Of a stretch of 7,602 bases of DNA, positions 1-5,992 are shown piece by piece. The stretch is taken from NCBI GenBank assembly GCA_021767325.1, contig JAASTM010000100.1:1-7602 (forward strand). The letters are read 5' to 3'. This stretch comes from Spirochaetales bacterium (GTDB taxonomy: Bacteria > Spirochaetota > Spirochaetia > DSM-16054 > Sediminispirochaetaceae). The notes under the pieces are model-generated. The model saw nothing but the letters and a program-made list of their open reading frames with translations. It searched no databases and was not told where the DNA came from. A program made the position numbers and the translations under genes. The number at the start of each line of letters is the position of its first letter. Positions within the stretch are counted from its first letter, which is position 1.

Positions 1-407
1 CTGACGGTACTGTAGGTATTTTTCAGGCGTACCTCCGAGTAGAAGACCTCCAGGGTGTCGGCATCCAATTTGACCAGCATCTCCTTGGAATCGGAACGCA
101 TACGGTAGCGGTAGTACGGTCGGGCGGGGGCCGGGCCGGTGTGCTGAGTGGTGCTATCTGCGGGGCTGAAGCCGTCGGCACCCCCGCCTGTGCCACTTAA
201 CCCGCCTGGCCCTGGCTCGACCAGGTGCATTTCCACGTATACCATTTCACTGCCGTGCTCGGAGCTGCGTATATAGGTAATTGATTCCTTTTCAGGGAAC
301 GAGGGGCTGCTCAGGGTGATCTGGGCCGGCAAAGCGGCGGAGATGAACAGTAGAATAAGGATAGCGAACGGCGATGCTGTAATTGGCTTGTGGACACGAA
401 AACTCAT
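1..407 (-). CDS. Exported protein of unknown function, N-terminal part only (runs off the window)
   Basis: The frame stays open from an ATG at 405-407 to the window edge, giving 135 complete residues of a longer protein. A GAGG Shine-Dalgarno lies nine bases before the ATG. Residues 1-29 look like a classic Sec signal peptide: basic residues R4, H6 and K7, a hydrophobic core around 12-25, and LPAQ with likely cleavage near A28/Q29. No lipobox cysteine is seen, so it should be periplasmic, secreted or outer-membrane associated. Residues 30-63 and 98-135 have alternating polar and hydrophobic residues suggesting beta strands (YVEMHLVE, YYRYRMRS, LEVFYSEVRL). Between them, residues 64-97 form a Gly/Pro/Ser/Thr-rich low-complexity linker that interrupts the fold. 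I recognise no family. The gene has its own AT-rich promoter, separating it from the PEP-synthase-like gene upstream. Confidence 0.8.
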   Translation of the reverse strand, partial: MSFRVHKPITASPFAILILLFISAALPAQITLSSPSFPEKESITYIRSSEHGSEMVYVEMHLVEPGPGGLSGTGGGADGFSPADSTTQHTGPAPARPYYRYRMRSDSKEMLVKLDADTLEVFYSEVRLKNTYSTV

Positions 408-435
408 TCTGATTTTCCTCGATTATTATTGCATT

Positions 436-465
436 ATTATACATAATTTTATTCATTTTTGTGAT
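436..465 (-). promoter_or_regulatory. Predicted sigma70-type promoter of the exported-protein gene
   Basis: Read on the minus strand, a perfect TATAAT -10 box lies at 436-441 and an ATCACA -35-like box (four of six consensus bases) at 460-465, with an 18-base spacer. The surroundings (about 420-480) are much richer in A and T than the genes on either side. The start codon lies 28 bases downstream of the -10 box, leaving room for a leader of about 20 bases that includes the GAGG Shine-Dalgarno. The -35 match is only moderate, so the assignment rests mainly on the -10 box and position. Confidence 0.6.
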
Positions 466-539
466 CGAAAAATGTTGTTTTTGTAAGAATTCAATTCTGT
501 ACTGTGGGCTCTACATTTATGATGGCAAGTGGCGGTTGT

Positions 540-2720
540 TCACGCTTCTAAGAGAGTCACTATTCCCAGAAAACCGTCCACCGTCAGCACATCGCCGGTA
601 TGAAAAATGGTGGTGACCTCCGGGATACCGGTAATGCAGGGTATGCCGTATTCCCGGGCGATGATAGCTCCATGAACCAGCATCCCGCCGCGTCGCTCAA
701 CGATCGCCGCCACCAGAGGGATAACAAAGGTGATGGTGGGGTCGATTGAATCGCAGACCAGCACCTCTCCCGCTTGTACTGCAAACAGGTCGTCGGCCGT
801 TTCGATTACCCTGGCCCGGCCGGTGGCAATGCCGGCGCTGGCACTGGTTCCGGTGATCTGCCGGGCTTTTACATGTATGTTTTTGTCTTGTAAGCGGCCG
901 TACGCCTTGATGAATGGGGCGGCGGCCTTTCCATGGGATGCCCGCGGTTCATCCTGCCGGGCCGGTGCGTGAGCTTCCGGCGGGTCGGGCGTTGAGTGCG
1001 GTCCGGCGTGGCGCCGGGCCAGTTCATCCCGGGCGCGCAGGTACTCCGCCTCGATTCTGGATACCTGCAGGTTGTCGTCGTCCCGCAGCCGGTAGCTAAT
1101 GCGGGCCAGTTCGAGCAGTTCCCGCCCGTCCTCCCGTCCGAGAGCAGACATGGTGTCCAGGAACGCTGCCTCCAGGCGGCGGCGTTTTTGTTCGCGGCCT
1201 TCACCGCGCTTCTGAGTGCTATCGTGGGCGGCAAAGCGGCGGGCCAGCTGCAGTACCTTATCTATATCTCTGAACAGGAGCGAGTCGAAATAGGCTGTCT
1301 TGCCGTAGTTTTCCATGAAGCGCTGCAGCTCGTGTCGGATTTGCTCCGGCAGCTGCTCCGCCGACTCCACATGCGAAAAGGGCCGGACCTTCTGTCCCAG
1401 GCGGGTGAGCTCACGGTTTCTGCGGAGGCTTTCCATCTTTTCATGAGTCAGCAGTTCGATGAACTCGAACGGAGTTTCCGGCTGCATGACCCGGTTGTAC
1501 ACTTCTCCGAACAGCCGTGCCCCGTGGGCAAAGGGAATGAACATATCCCAGTAGGTGCGCTCCCAGTCTTCCACCAGGTTTTTGCGGCGCTGTACTTCCT
1601 CCTCGAGAGCGGCGGCATCCATTGCATTCAGGTCGGCCGCGCCCAGGCTTGCGGCCGTGCGTTCCAGTTCGGGAAAGTATTGCTCCTGGATCTCCTGCTT
1701 CAGTTCCATAAGCCGGTCATAGGAGACATGCAAACTGCGGTACCAGGCGCGCTTGTCATCCAGCTGCCACAGAGGTGTGTCGCCGGCCTGAGGTACGGTT
1801 ATCGGGCGGGCCTGTAGTAGGTACAGTTTTCCTTGGCAAAGGGTCCACTCGATATCCTGCGGACCTTGGAAGCTCTGTTCGAGCCGGAGGCCCAGCTCTG
1901 CAATGCGTTTGACCTCTGTTTCGCGCAGAACCAGCCGGCTTTCGGCGGTGGAAACCGCTACTCTCTGCACCCCTTGCCCGGCCGGCCGGGTTTCATGGCT
2001 GCGTTGTGCCCGTGTCCATTCGAGGATGTCGCCGGTGCTGCGGTCTACTGACAGGCGGTCGGGGGTGACGGTTCCCGATACCAGCCCCTCGTTGAGCCCC
2101 GGCACCGCCTCGATCAAGAGCTGATCGGATGAGTGGGGGGCGCGAGTAAAACAGACTCCGGAACTCTGCCCGGGTATAAACTCCTGTACTACCACCGCCA
2201 TTGCCGATTCTTCAACGCTCAGGCCGAGTTCCTTGAAATACATCAGCGCCCGGTCGGACCAGAGCGAACTCCAGACCTCCTTAACAGCATTCAAAACGGC
2301 CTCGCTGCCGTTTACATTTACAAGGGAGTCGTGCAGGCCGGCGAAAGAGCTGCCTAGGGTGTCCTCGAATACCGATGAGGATCTCACTACCAGAGGCAGG
2401 TCTATGAGTGCTCCAAGAGATTCGATCAACAGGCTTTGAACCGCCTGTGGGAGCGGAGTCTTGAGGAACTGCAGGCGGATTTTCTGCGAGAGGTCCCATA
2501 TCTCTTCCCACCGCATGTGGTCGAGCGGTTTCTCCGCTAAGGCGAGGTTGATGGCAGCCTGAAGCCCGCTATCCTGCACAAAGCGGCGGTAGATTTCTGT
2601 ACCGATCACTTTGCCCTTGGAAATCGGTAGTTCCATGTTCCACAGCCGGTCGAGGGCGACCGCCTTGGCCCCGCATTCCGCAGCCTTTTCCGGGGGAATC
2701 ATGCCGATAGTGTAGATCAT
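540..2720 (-). CDS. PEP-synthase-like dikinase / rifampicin-phosphotransferase-like enzyme (ATP-grasp plus phosphohistidine domains), substrate unknown
   Basis: This 726-residue protein has the first two modules of the pyruvate, phosphate dikinase superfamily. Residues 5-310 form the ATP-grasp nucleotide-binding domain: GAKAVALDRL with the ATP-contacting lysine K19, VVRSSSVFED (R113), FAGLHDS, GVCFTRAP at 188-195, and DIEW...LLQARPIT at 289-308. Residues 620-726 form the swivelling domain, with RRGGMLVHGAIIAREYGIP and the phosphate-accepting histidine H683. Known family members split ATP into AMP and phosphate, pass phosphate to this histidine, then to the substrate. The C-terminal PEP/pyruvate TIM barrel of true PEP synthase and PPDK is absent. 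That leaves an architecture like rifampicin phosphotransferase, but at 726 residues it is shorter than the roughly 870 usual there. The middle (310-620) is mostly helical with DDDN at 547-550, basic clusters, and a Pro/Ala/His-rich linker at 571-600. The ATG overlaps the stop of the upstream PNPOx-like gene (ATGA), implying translational coupling. A PEP-synthase role is unlikely; the real acceptor is unknown. Confidence 0.9.
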   Translation of the reverse strand: MIYTIGMIPPEKAAECGAKAVALDRLWNMELPISKGKVIGTEIYRRFVQDSGLQAAINLALAEKPLDHMRWEEIWDLSQKIRLQFLKTPLPQAVQSLLIESLGALIDLPLVVRSSSVFEDTLGSSFAGLHDSLVNVNGSEAVLNAVKEVWSSLWSDRALMYFKELGLSVEESAMAVVVQEFIPGQSSGVCFTRAPHSSDQLLIEAVPGLNEGLVSGTVTPDRLSVDRSTGDILEWTRAQRSHETRPAGQGVQRVAVSTAESRLVLRETEVKRIAELGLRLEQSFQGPQDIEWTLCQGKLYLLQARPITVPQAGDTPLWQLDDKRAWYRSLHVSYDRLMELKQEIQEQYFPELERTAASLGAADLNAMDAAALEEEVQRRKNLVEDWERTYWDMFIPFAHGARLFGEVYNRVMQPETPFEFIELLTHEKMESLRRNRELTRLGQKVRPFSHVESAEQLPEQIRHELQRFMENYGKTAYFDSLLFRDIDKVLQLARRFAAHDSTQKRGEGREQKRRRLEAAFLDTMSALGREDGRELLELARISYRLRDDDNLQVSRIEAEYLRARDELARRHAGPHSTPDPPEAHAPARQDEPRASHGKAAAPFIKAYGRLQDKNIHVKARQITGTSASAGIATGRARVIETADDLFAVQAGEVLVCDSIDPTITFVIPLVAAIVERRGGMLVHGAIIAREYGIPCITGIPEVTTIFHTGDVLTVDGFLGIVTLLEA

Positions 2721-3166
2721 TGCATTTCCAGCACAGTTACGTTTTGAAAGTGGTACACCACGTCGTAACGCTGTACCTCTAGTTTCATTACAGCGCTGCC
2801 GGGCGACTCCACAAACCAGCTCAGCTGGGGGAACTTTGCGACAAACATGCGTTGGTACTCTGTTCGCTGTTCGCCTTCAACCTCCTTGACCGTGCCCCGG
2901 GCTTCGACTCCCAGGAGCCGTTGCAGATCGGTGATATCGTTGGTGCGATTGTCGACAAACAGGGAGACGGAGTTATACTTCCGGATGTTCTCGAATTTTC
3001 TTGTCTGGCGGGGAGTGACGAAGACAATCTGCCGCATATCTTCCGACGCAGCAAAAGCGACCAGTACAGAGTGGAGGTCTTTTTCTCCGCGTGTGGACAG
3101 CACTGCAAACAGCTGTGCGGTAAGCAGGTCCGCCACCATTTTTCTCATTTCTTCGGATCCAATCAT
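2717..3166 (-). CDS. Pyridoxamine 5'-phosphate oxidase-like (FMN-binding split-barrel) protein
   Basis: The 149-residue product fits the single-domain PNPOx-like split-barrel family, in which a dimer binds FMN, F420 or haem. The hallmarks are a short N-terminal helix, a strand LFAVLSTRGEKDLHSVLVAFA at about 19-39, IVFVTPRQTRKFENIRKYNSVSLFVDNRTN at about 47-76 (the strand, basic turn and second strand that usually hold the flavin phosphate), a strand VEARGTVKEVE at 87-97, and a C-terminal strand pair at 126-148. Cofactor and substrate cannot be told from this sequence. It is unlikely to be the vitamin B6 enzyme PdxH, which is longer and has a conserved C-terminal substrate-binding region. Its stop TGA overlaps the ATG of the PEP-synthase-like gene, so the two are probably made together. 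The start is uncertain: the first ATG has no Shine-Dalgarno, while an in-frame ATG at 3146-3148 has GGAT nine bases upstream. Confidence 0.85.
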   Translation of the reverse strand: MIGSEEMRKMVADLLTAQLFAVLSTRGEKDLHSVLVAFAASEDMRQIVFVTPRQTRKFENIRKYNSVSLFVDNRTNDITDLQRLLGVEARGTVKEVEGEQRTEYQRMFVAKFPQLSWFVESPGSAVMKLEVQRYDVVYHFQNVTVLEMQ

Positions 3167-3175
3167 TACTTATTA

Positions 3176-3205
3176 AGCATATGTGTTCTTACGCGGGAAT
3201 GCCAA
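3176..3205 (-). promoter_or_regulatory. Predicted promoter of the PNPOx / PEP-synthase-like pair
   Basis: On the minus strand a TTGGCA -35 box (five of six consensus bases) at 3200-3205 and a TATGCT -10 box (four of six) at 3176-3181 are separated by 18 bases, in the 51-base gap between the tandem-GNAT and PNPOx-like genes. The -10 box ends only nine bases before the first possible ATG. The message would therefore have almost no leader if that ATG is used, or a short leader of about 20 bases if translation starts at 3148. Read-through from the genes upstream is also possible, since no terminator is visible. Confidence 0.45.
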
Positions 3206-3217
3206 TGAAAAGAGGGA

Positions 3218-4072
3218 TTAACTCAAAAACATCTCATACTGATCGATGAAGTGTTCGAAGCCAAGGGCCTGCAGAAATGCGTTCATACCGGGATAGGCCG
3301 CATCGATATTCAACAGGACTAAGTCATCCGAAGTTGTGTATTTTGCCAGTTCATGCAGGAGACCGGCGGCGACGCCCTGCCGCCGGTAGTCTATTCGCAC
3401 GGCTAACTGGGGAATGTCGCCGGAACCTGTTTCGATTATCCCGTACCCGGCAACAGCATCTCCTAAGCGTGCGATTATCGCTTCAAAAGAACCGGCTACC
3501 GCCGTCACCGATGCAATCGAATTCTGCCAGGAGGGTTCGAAATCCCAGAAAGACTTCAGCAGGGGCCAGTCCAGATTTTCGATAGCCCGGCGCTCGAAGC
3601 TCGCCGCAGACCGAGGCTTGGCCGGGATACTCGACTTATCGATCTGAAAGCAGGCCAGGGAACGGGTGGTGTGAAAGCCCTGCTTCCGATACAGCTCGAC
3701 GGCCGGTGTATTCGACTGGATGACCTCCAGCAGGTACTGGTGGAGGCCGTTTTTTTGAGCGAGCGCCAGAACCTCGTTGAAGGCCTTCTTTGTGATGCCG
3801 CGCTGGCGATACTCCGGCACTACCCCGGTGCCGCAGTCGTACAGGGTCGGCTGGCCTCCCCAGCTGCGCAGACCGTTCAGCACGAATCCGACCAACTTTT
3901 CGCCTTCGAAGGCCCCGATGGATAACTCGGGGGTGTAGCCCCGTCTGCGCAGCATGCTGCCGAGCTTCTCGAGCGGCAGGTCGATTTCTACCTGGTAGTC
4001 CGAAAACGCCTCGACAAAGCTGCTGTGCAGGATATCTACTGAAGTCTGTTCTAAGGTGTTGAAATCAATCAA
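3218..4072 (-). CDS. Tandem GNAT-family N-acetyltransferase (two GNAT domains)
   Basis: The 284-residue product contains two GNAT folds in a row; GNAT enzymes transfer an acyl group from acyl-CoA to an amine. Domain 1 (about 1-145) has the acetyl-CoA pyrophosphate-binding motif VVPEYRQRGITKKAFNEV at 84-101 and the following YLLEVIQSNTPAVELYRKQGF at 113-133. Domain 2 (about 160-284) has AVRIDYRRQGVAAGLLHEL at 224-242 and LLNIDAAYPGMNAFLQALGF at 253-272. Both keep the R/Q-x-x-G-x-A/T signature, so either could bind acyl-CoA, although one domain is often structural in such fusions. The start is TTG, directly after the TAA of the methyltransferase gene with no gap. GGAAG, lying inside the last codons of that gene, is a well-spaced Shine-Dalgarno (six bases). 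The two genes are therefore probably translated together. The substrate cannot be predicted. Confidence 0.9.
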   Translation of the reverse strand: MIDFNTLEQTSVDILHSSFVEAFSDYQVEIDLPLEKLGSMLRRRGYTPELSIGAFEGEKLVGFVLNGLRSWGGQPTLYDCGTGVVPEYRQRGITKKAFNEVLALAQKNGLHQYLLEVIQSNTPAVELYRKQGFHTTRSLACFQIDKSSIPAKPRSAASFERRAIENLDWPLLKSFWDFEPSWQNSIASVTAVAGSFEAIIARLGDAVAGYGIIETGSGDIPQLAVRIDYRRQGVAAGLLHELAKYTTSDDLVLLNIDAAYPGMNAFLQALGFEHFIDQYEMFLS

Positions 4073-4825
4073 TTACTGCTTCCGTCCAATAAATATCGTC
4101 TGGGTGTACTCTCCGTCGTCGAACAGGTACTGGTCGTAAGCCCCGAATAGGTTCTGCGAGTATACGGTGAGGCCGGCCTGCGTGAACAGCGCCTCCCAGC
4201 TGGCCTGCGGGAAGAGCCCGGCGACTATGTGTTCGGAGTAGGTCTCCAGCGCGCCGTTCCGCCGGATCAGATAGAACAGGGTTATTTCGTGGGTCTGCGG
4301 TGTATACGGATTGGCGTAGTTGTTTTCGAAGAGAGTTACATGCACGTCATCCTTTTCGCCCGTGTAGACAAAGTTGTTGTTCCGAAACTGCTCGGCCGTG
4401 CTGCAGACTATCAGCAGCACCCCGCCCGTGCGGAGGTGTAGTGCGGCGGTCTGGATAACCTGCTGTAGACCGCCCCTCGTAGCGATATAGTCAATGCTGT
4501 CGGGTATTACCACTGCATCGAACTGCCGGTCTAAGCGGATTGTCCGCATGTCACCTTCGATGTACTCAATCTCGGGATTTTTTTCGCGGGCCTTGTCCAA
4601 CATTCCGACGCTGAGATCGACACCGGTGACCGCGAAATACCGCTTGAAATAGAGGTCATGACCGCCGGCGCCGCAGCCGAAATGCAGCAGTGTTTTCACC
4701 GGCGGGTCGGCGTGCTGCCAGACTAAATCGGCATAATGCGCGACTTCCTGCTCGTAATCCGCAGGATCGGCTAAGAAGTCCTCCGTCCAGGCGAGTTGAT
4801 TATATGAAACCCAGTCTGAAGCCAT
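4073..4825 (-). CDS. Class I SAM-dependent methyltransferase
   Basis: The 250-residue product has a Rossmann-type methyltransferase core. Motif I is TLLHFGCGAGGHDLYF (45-60), the glycine-rich loop holding S-adenosylmethionine. VTGVDLSVGMLDKARE (66-81) carries the acidic residue D70 that binds the ribose hydroxyls. IEYIEGDMRTIRL (86-98) contacts the adenine, and FDAVVIPDSIDYI (102-114) is motif IV. LRTGGVLLIV (131-140) is the following strand. The C-terminal half (about 145-250, with TGEKDDVHVTLFENNY and ITLFYLIRR) resembles the beta-rich cap of small-molecule methyltransferases with PF13649/PF08241-type cores. The acceptor is unknown. Translation starts at an ATG with no Shine-Dalgarno; an extended -10 box ends six bases before it, suggesting a leaderless message. 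The 3' end abuts the tandem-GNAT gene, whose ribosome-binding site it contains. Confidence 0.9.
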   Translation of the reverse strand: MASDWVSYNQLAWTEDFLADPADYEQEVAHYADLVWQHADPPVKTLLHFGCGAGGHDLYFKRYFAVTGVDLSVGMLDKAREKNPEIEYIEGDMRTIRLDRQFDAVVIPDSIDYIATRGGLQQVIQTAALHLRTGGVLLIVCSTAEQFRNNNFVYTGEKDDVHVTLFENNYANPYTPQTHEITLFYLIRRNGALETYSEHIVAGLFPQASWEALFTQAGLTVYSQNLFGAYDQYLFDDGEYTQTIFIGRKQ

Positions 4826-4831
4826 GCAGGC

Positions 4832-4840
4832 AGTATAGCA
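4832..4840 (-). promoter_or_regulatory. Extended -10 promoter likely giving a leaderless methyltransferase message
   Basis: The minus strand reads TGCTATACT at 4832-4840: a TATACT -10 box (five of six bases) preceded by the TGn element of an extended -10 promoter, which can work without a good -35 box. No convincing -35 box is seen. Only six bases (4826-4831) separate the -10 box from the methyltransferase ATG, so transcription should begin at or next to the A of the start codon. The lack of a Shine-Dalgarno at this start agrees with that. Confidence 0.45.
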
Positions 4841-4847
4841 CCAATCT

Positions 4848-5333
4848 CTATTTGATGTGTGGAATTTTCATCTCCATTGGAATGTATTTGATCCCGTCCT
4901 TTTCGGTGAGTCCGGCGCACGGGGTGAATCCGAGACGGCGGTAGATTTGTTCTGAATACGGTGAGGCGTTGACTGAAAAGGTACTGAGTTCCGGGTTTCT
5001 CGATCTGCAGCCGGCAATGGCAGTTTCGAAGAGGCGCCGGGCAATTCCCATTTTGTGATACTCTTTGCCGACGAACAGCAGAGAGATATGGCAGAGATCC
5101 CGTATCTCGATCATTCCGATAATTGCGGACCCCGCCTGGGCCACGAACAGCAGATTACCGGCGGCGTACCGCTCCTGGATGGCCTGCGGGGTGGTGTAGT
5201 CATAGAAGGTCCGGTTCCCCTCCCGGCTGTAGTCACAGCCTACGAACTCATCAAACACTGCATTGATTAGAGCGGATGTCTCGGCAGCCTGGTGTGGGCG
5301 AAACGGGCGGATTCTAATTTGAGGGCTGGTCAT
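4848..5333 (-). CDS. GNAT-family N-acetyltransferase
   Basis: The product of 161 residues is a single GNAT domain. It starts with the strand IRIRPFRPHQAAETSALI (6-23), typical of the family's first strand and helix. It continues with LLFVAQAGSAIIGMIEIRD (61-79), then HISLLFVGKEYHKMGIARRLFETAI (82-106), the acetyl-CoA-binding motif with G96 and A98. STFSVNASPYSEQIYRRLGF (117-136) ends the fold with the usual Tyr-x-x-x-Gly-Phe signature. I chose the ATG at 5331-5333 because AAGGGGG lies five bases upstream and residues after it fit the family. A longer open frame reaches 5519 but only adds residues antiparallel to no known domain and overlaps the TetR gene. The start overlaps the TetR stop (ATGA), so the two genes are translationally coupled and should share the upstream operator. 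The substrate is unknown; acetylation of a toxic amine or polyamine is a guess from context. Confidence 0.9.
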   Translation of the reverse strand: MTSPQIRIRPFRPHQAAETSALINAVFDEFVGCDYSREGNRTFYDYTTPQAIQERYAAGNLLFVAQAGSAIIGMIEIRDLCHISLLFVGKEYHKMGIARRLFETAIAGCRSRNPELSTFSVNASPYSEQIYRRLGFTPCAGLTEKDGIKYIPMEMKIPHIK

Positions 5334-5992
5334 TTTATCCCCCTTAGAAAGATGTCGACCAGCTGCTGCACGGTTTCGGTGTGGGATGGGCCTGTGTCCG
5401 AGTACACCGCTTTGGCAATGCTCTGTTCGAAGAATGGTGCTAAAAATGCCTGCGCGGCCAGCTGTACGTCCGGCAGATCCCGGCAGCCGCCCCGCTGTAT
5501 CTGTTCGGTTAGGTACCATGCCATGAACTCGCGCTGCCGGCGGGGCGCTTCGGCCACCAGACCGCGTATCTCCGGGCTGCGGATTGCCTCGGTTATCGAT
5601 GCCAGCATGGGGAGGACCGCGGCATCTGTCATCCGCAGAAACTCAGAACCGATCAGCTCGAGGTCGGCTTTGAGGTCCCAGGTAAGACGGGCCTTGAGTG
5701 TCTCATCGAAGATCGAGAGGCCGGAGTACTCCTCCATCACCGCCTTCAGCAGCTCCTCCTTCGTGGCGAAGTGCCGGAAAAGTGTGACCTCGGCCACCTC
5801 GGCCGCCGCAGCTATGCGCTTTGTAGTGGCCCCCCGCAGTCCGTAATTGGCAAACTCTACTCGGGCCGCCTGCAGGAGCTTCTGCCGGGTCGTCTGAGCC
5901 TGGCGGCTTGAGCCGGTGATGCTTGATCCGGACGGTCCGCCCGCGGCTTGCCCGCCGGTGGCCTTCTTTTCAGGCATTTTGTCTTGGTTCAC
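5330..5992 (-). CDS. TetR/AcrR-family transcriptional regulator
   Basis: The 220-residue protein has the TetR helix-turn-helix domain at about 35-82: TTRQKLLQAARVEFANYGLRG, then TTKRIAAAAEVAEVTLFRHFATKEELLKAV, with the recognition helix around 67-74. The rest (about 95-220) is an all-helical ligand-binding and dimerisation domain, typically divergent. Residues 1-33 are an unusual Gly/Ala/Ser-rich extension before the DNA-binding domain. The start is GTG, whose G is also the last base of the upstream stop TAG. A strong AAGGAG Shine-Dalgarno (6000-6005, seven bases away) supports it over the internal ATG at codon 6. Family members usually repress their own operon through a short palindrome and let go on binding a small molecule. 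The perfect palindrome at 6725-6744, in front of the flavoprotein gene that leads this operon, is the obvious operator. The inducer is not predictable. Confidence 0.93.
   Translation of the reverse strand: MNQDKMPEKKATGGQAAGGPSGSSITGSSRQAQTTRQKLLQAARVEFANYGLRGATTKRIAAAAEVAEVTLFRHFATKEELLKAVMEEYSGLSIFDETLKARLTWDLKADLELIGSEFLRMTDAAVLPMLASITEAIRSPEIRGLVAEAPRRQREFMAWYLTEQIQRGGCRDLPDVQLAAQAFLAPFFEQSIAKAVYSDTGPSHTETVQQLVDIFLRGIK

Noticed and set aside
484..505. AGAATTGAATTCT palindrome downstream of the PEP-synthase-like gene
   Set aside because: AT-only short stem with no following T-run on the minus strand; too weak for a terminator, and no regulator is linked to it.
996..1817. Plus-strand open frame of 273 codons antisense to the PEP-synthase-like gene
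   Set aside because: It lies wholly inside a gene with clear domain motifs on the other strand, has no recognisable motif or ribosome-binding site, and such antisense frames are common in GC-rich genes.
540..2720. Naming the large gene ppsA or ppdK
   Set aside because: The C-terminal PEP/pyruvate-binding domain needed for those activities is absent, although the first domains match.
2717..3166. Naming the split-barrel gene pdxH
   Set aside because: The fold matches the superfamily, but the protein is short and lacks the C-terminal region expected of the vitamin B6 enzyme.
5334..5519. 62-codon upstream extension of the single-domain GNAT gene
   Set aside because: The extension overlaps the TetR gene, resembles no GNAT sequence, and the internal ATG at 5333 has an ideal Shine-Dalgarno and an ATGA overlap.
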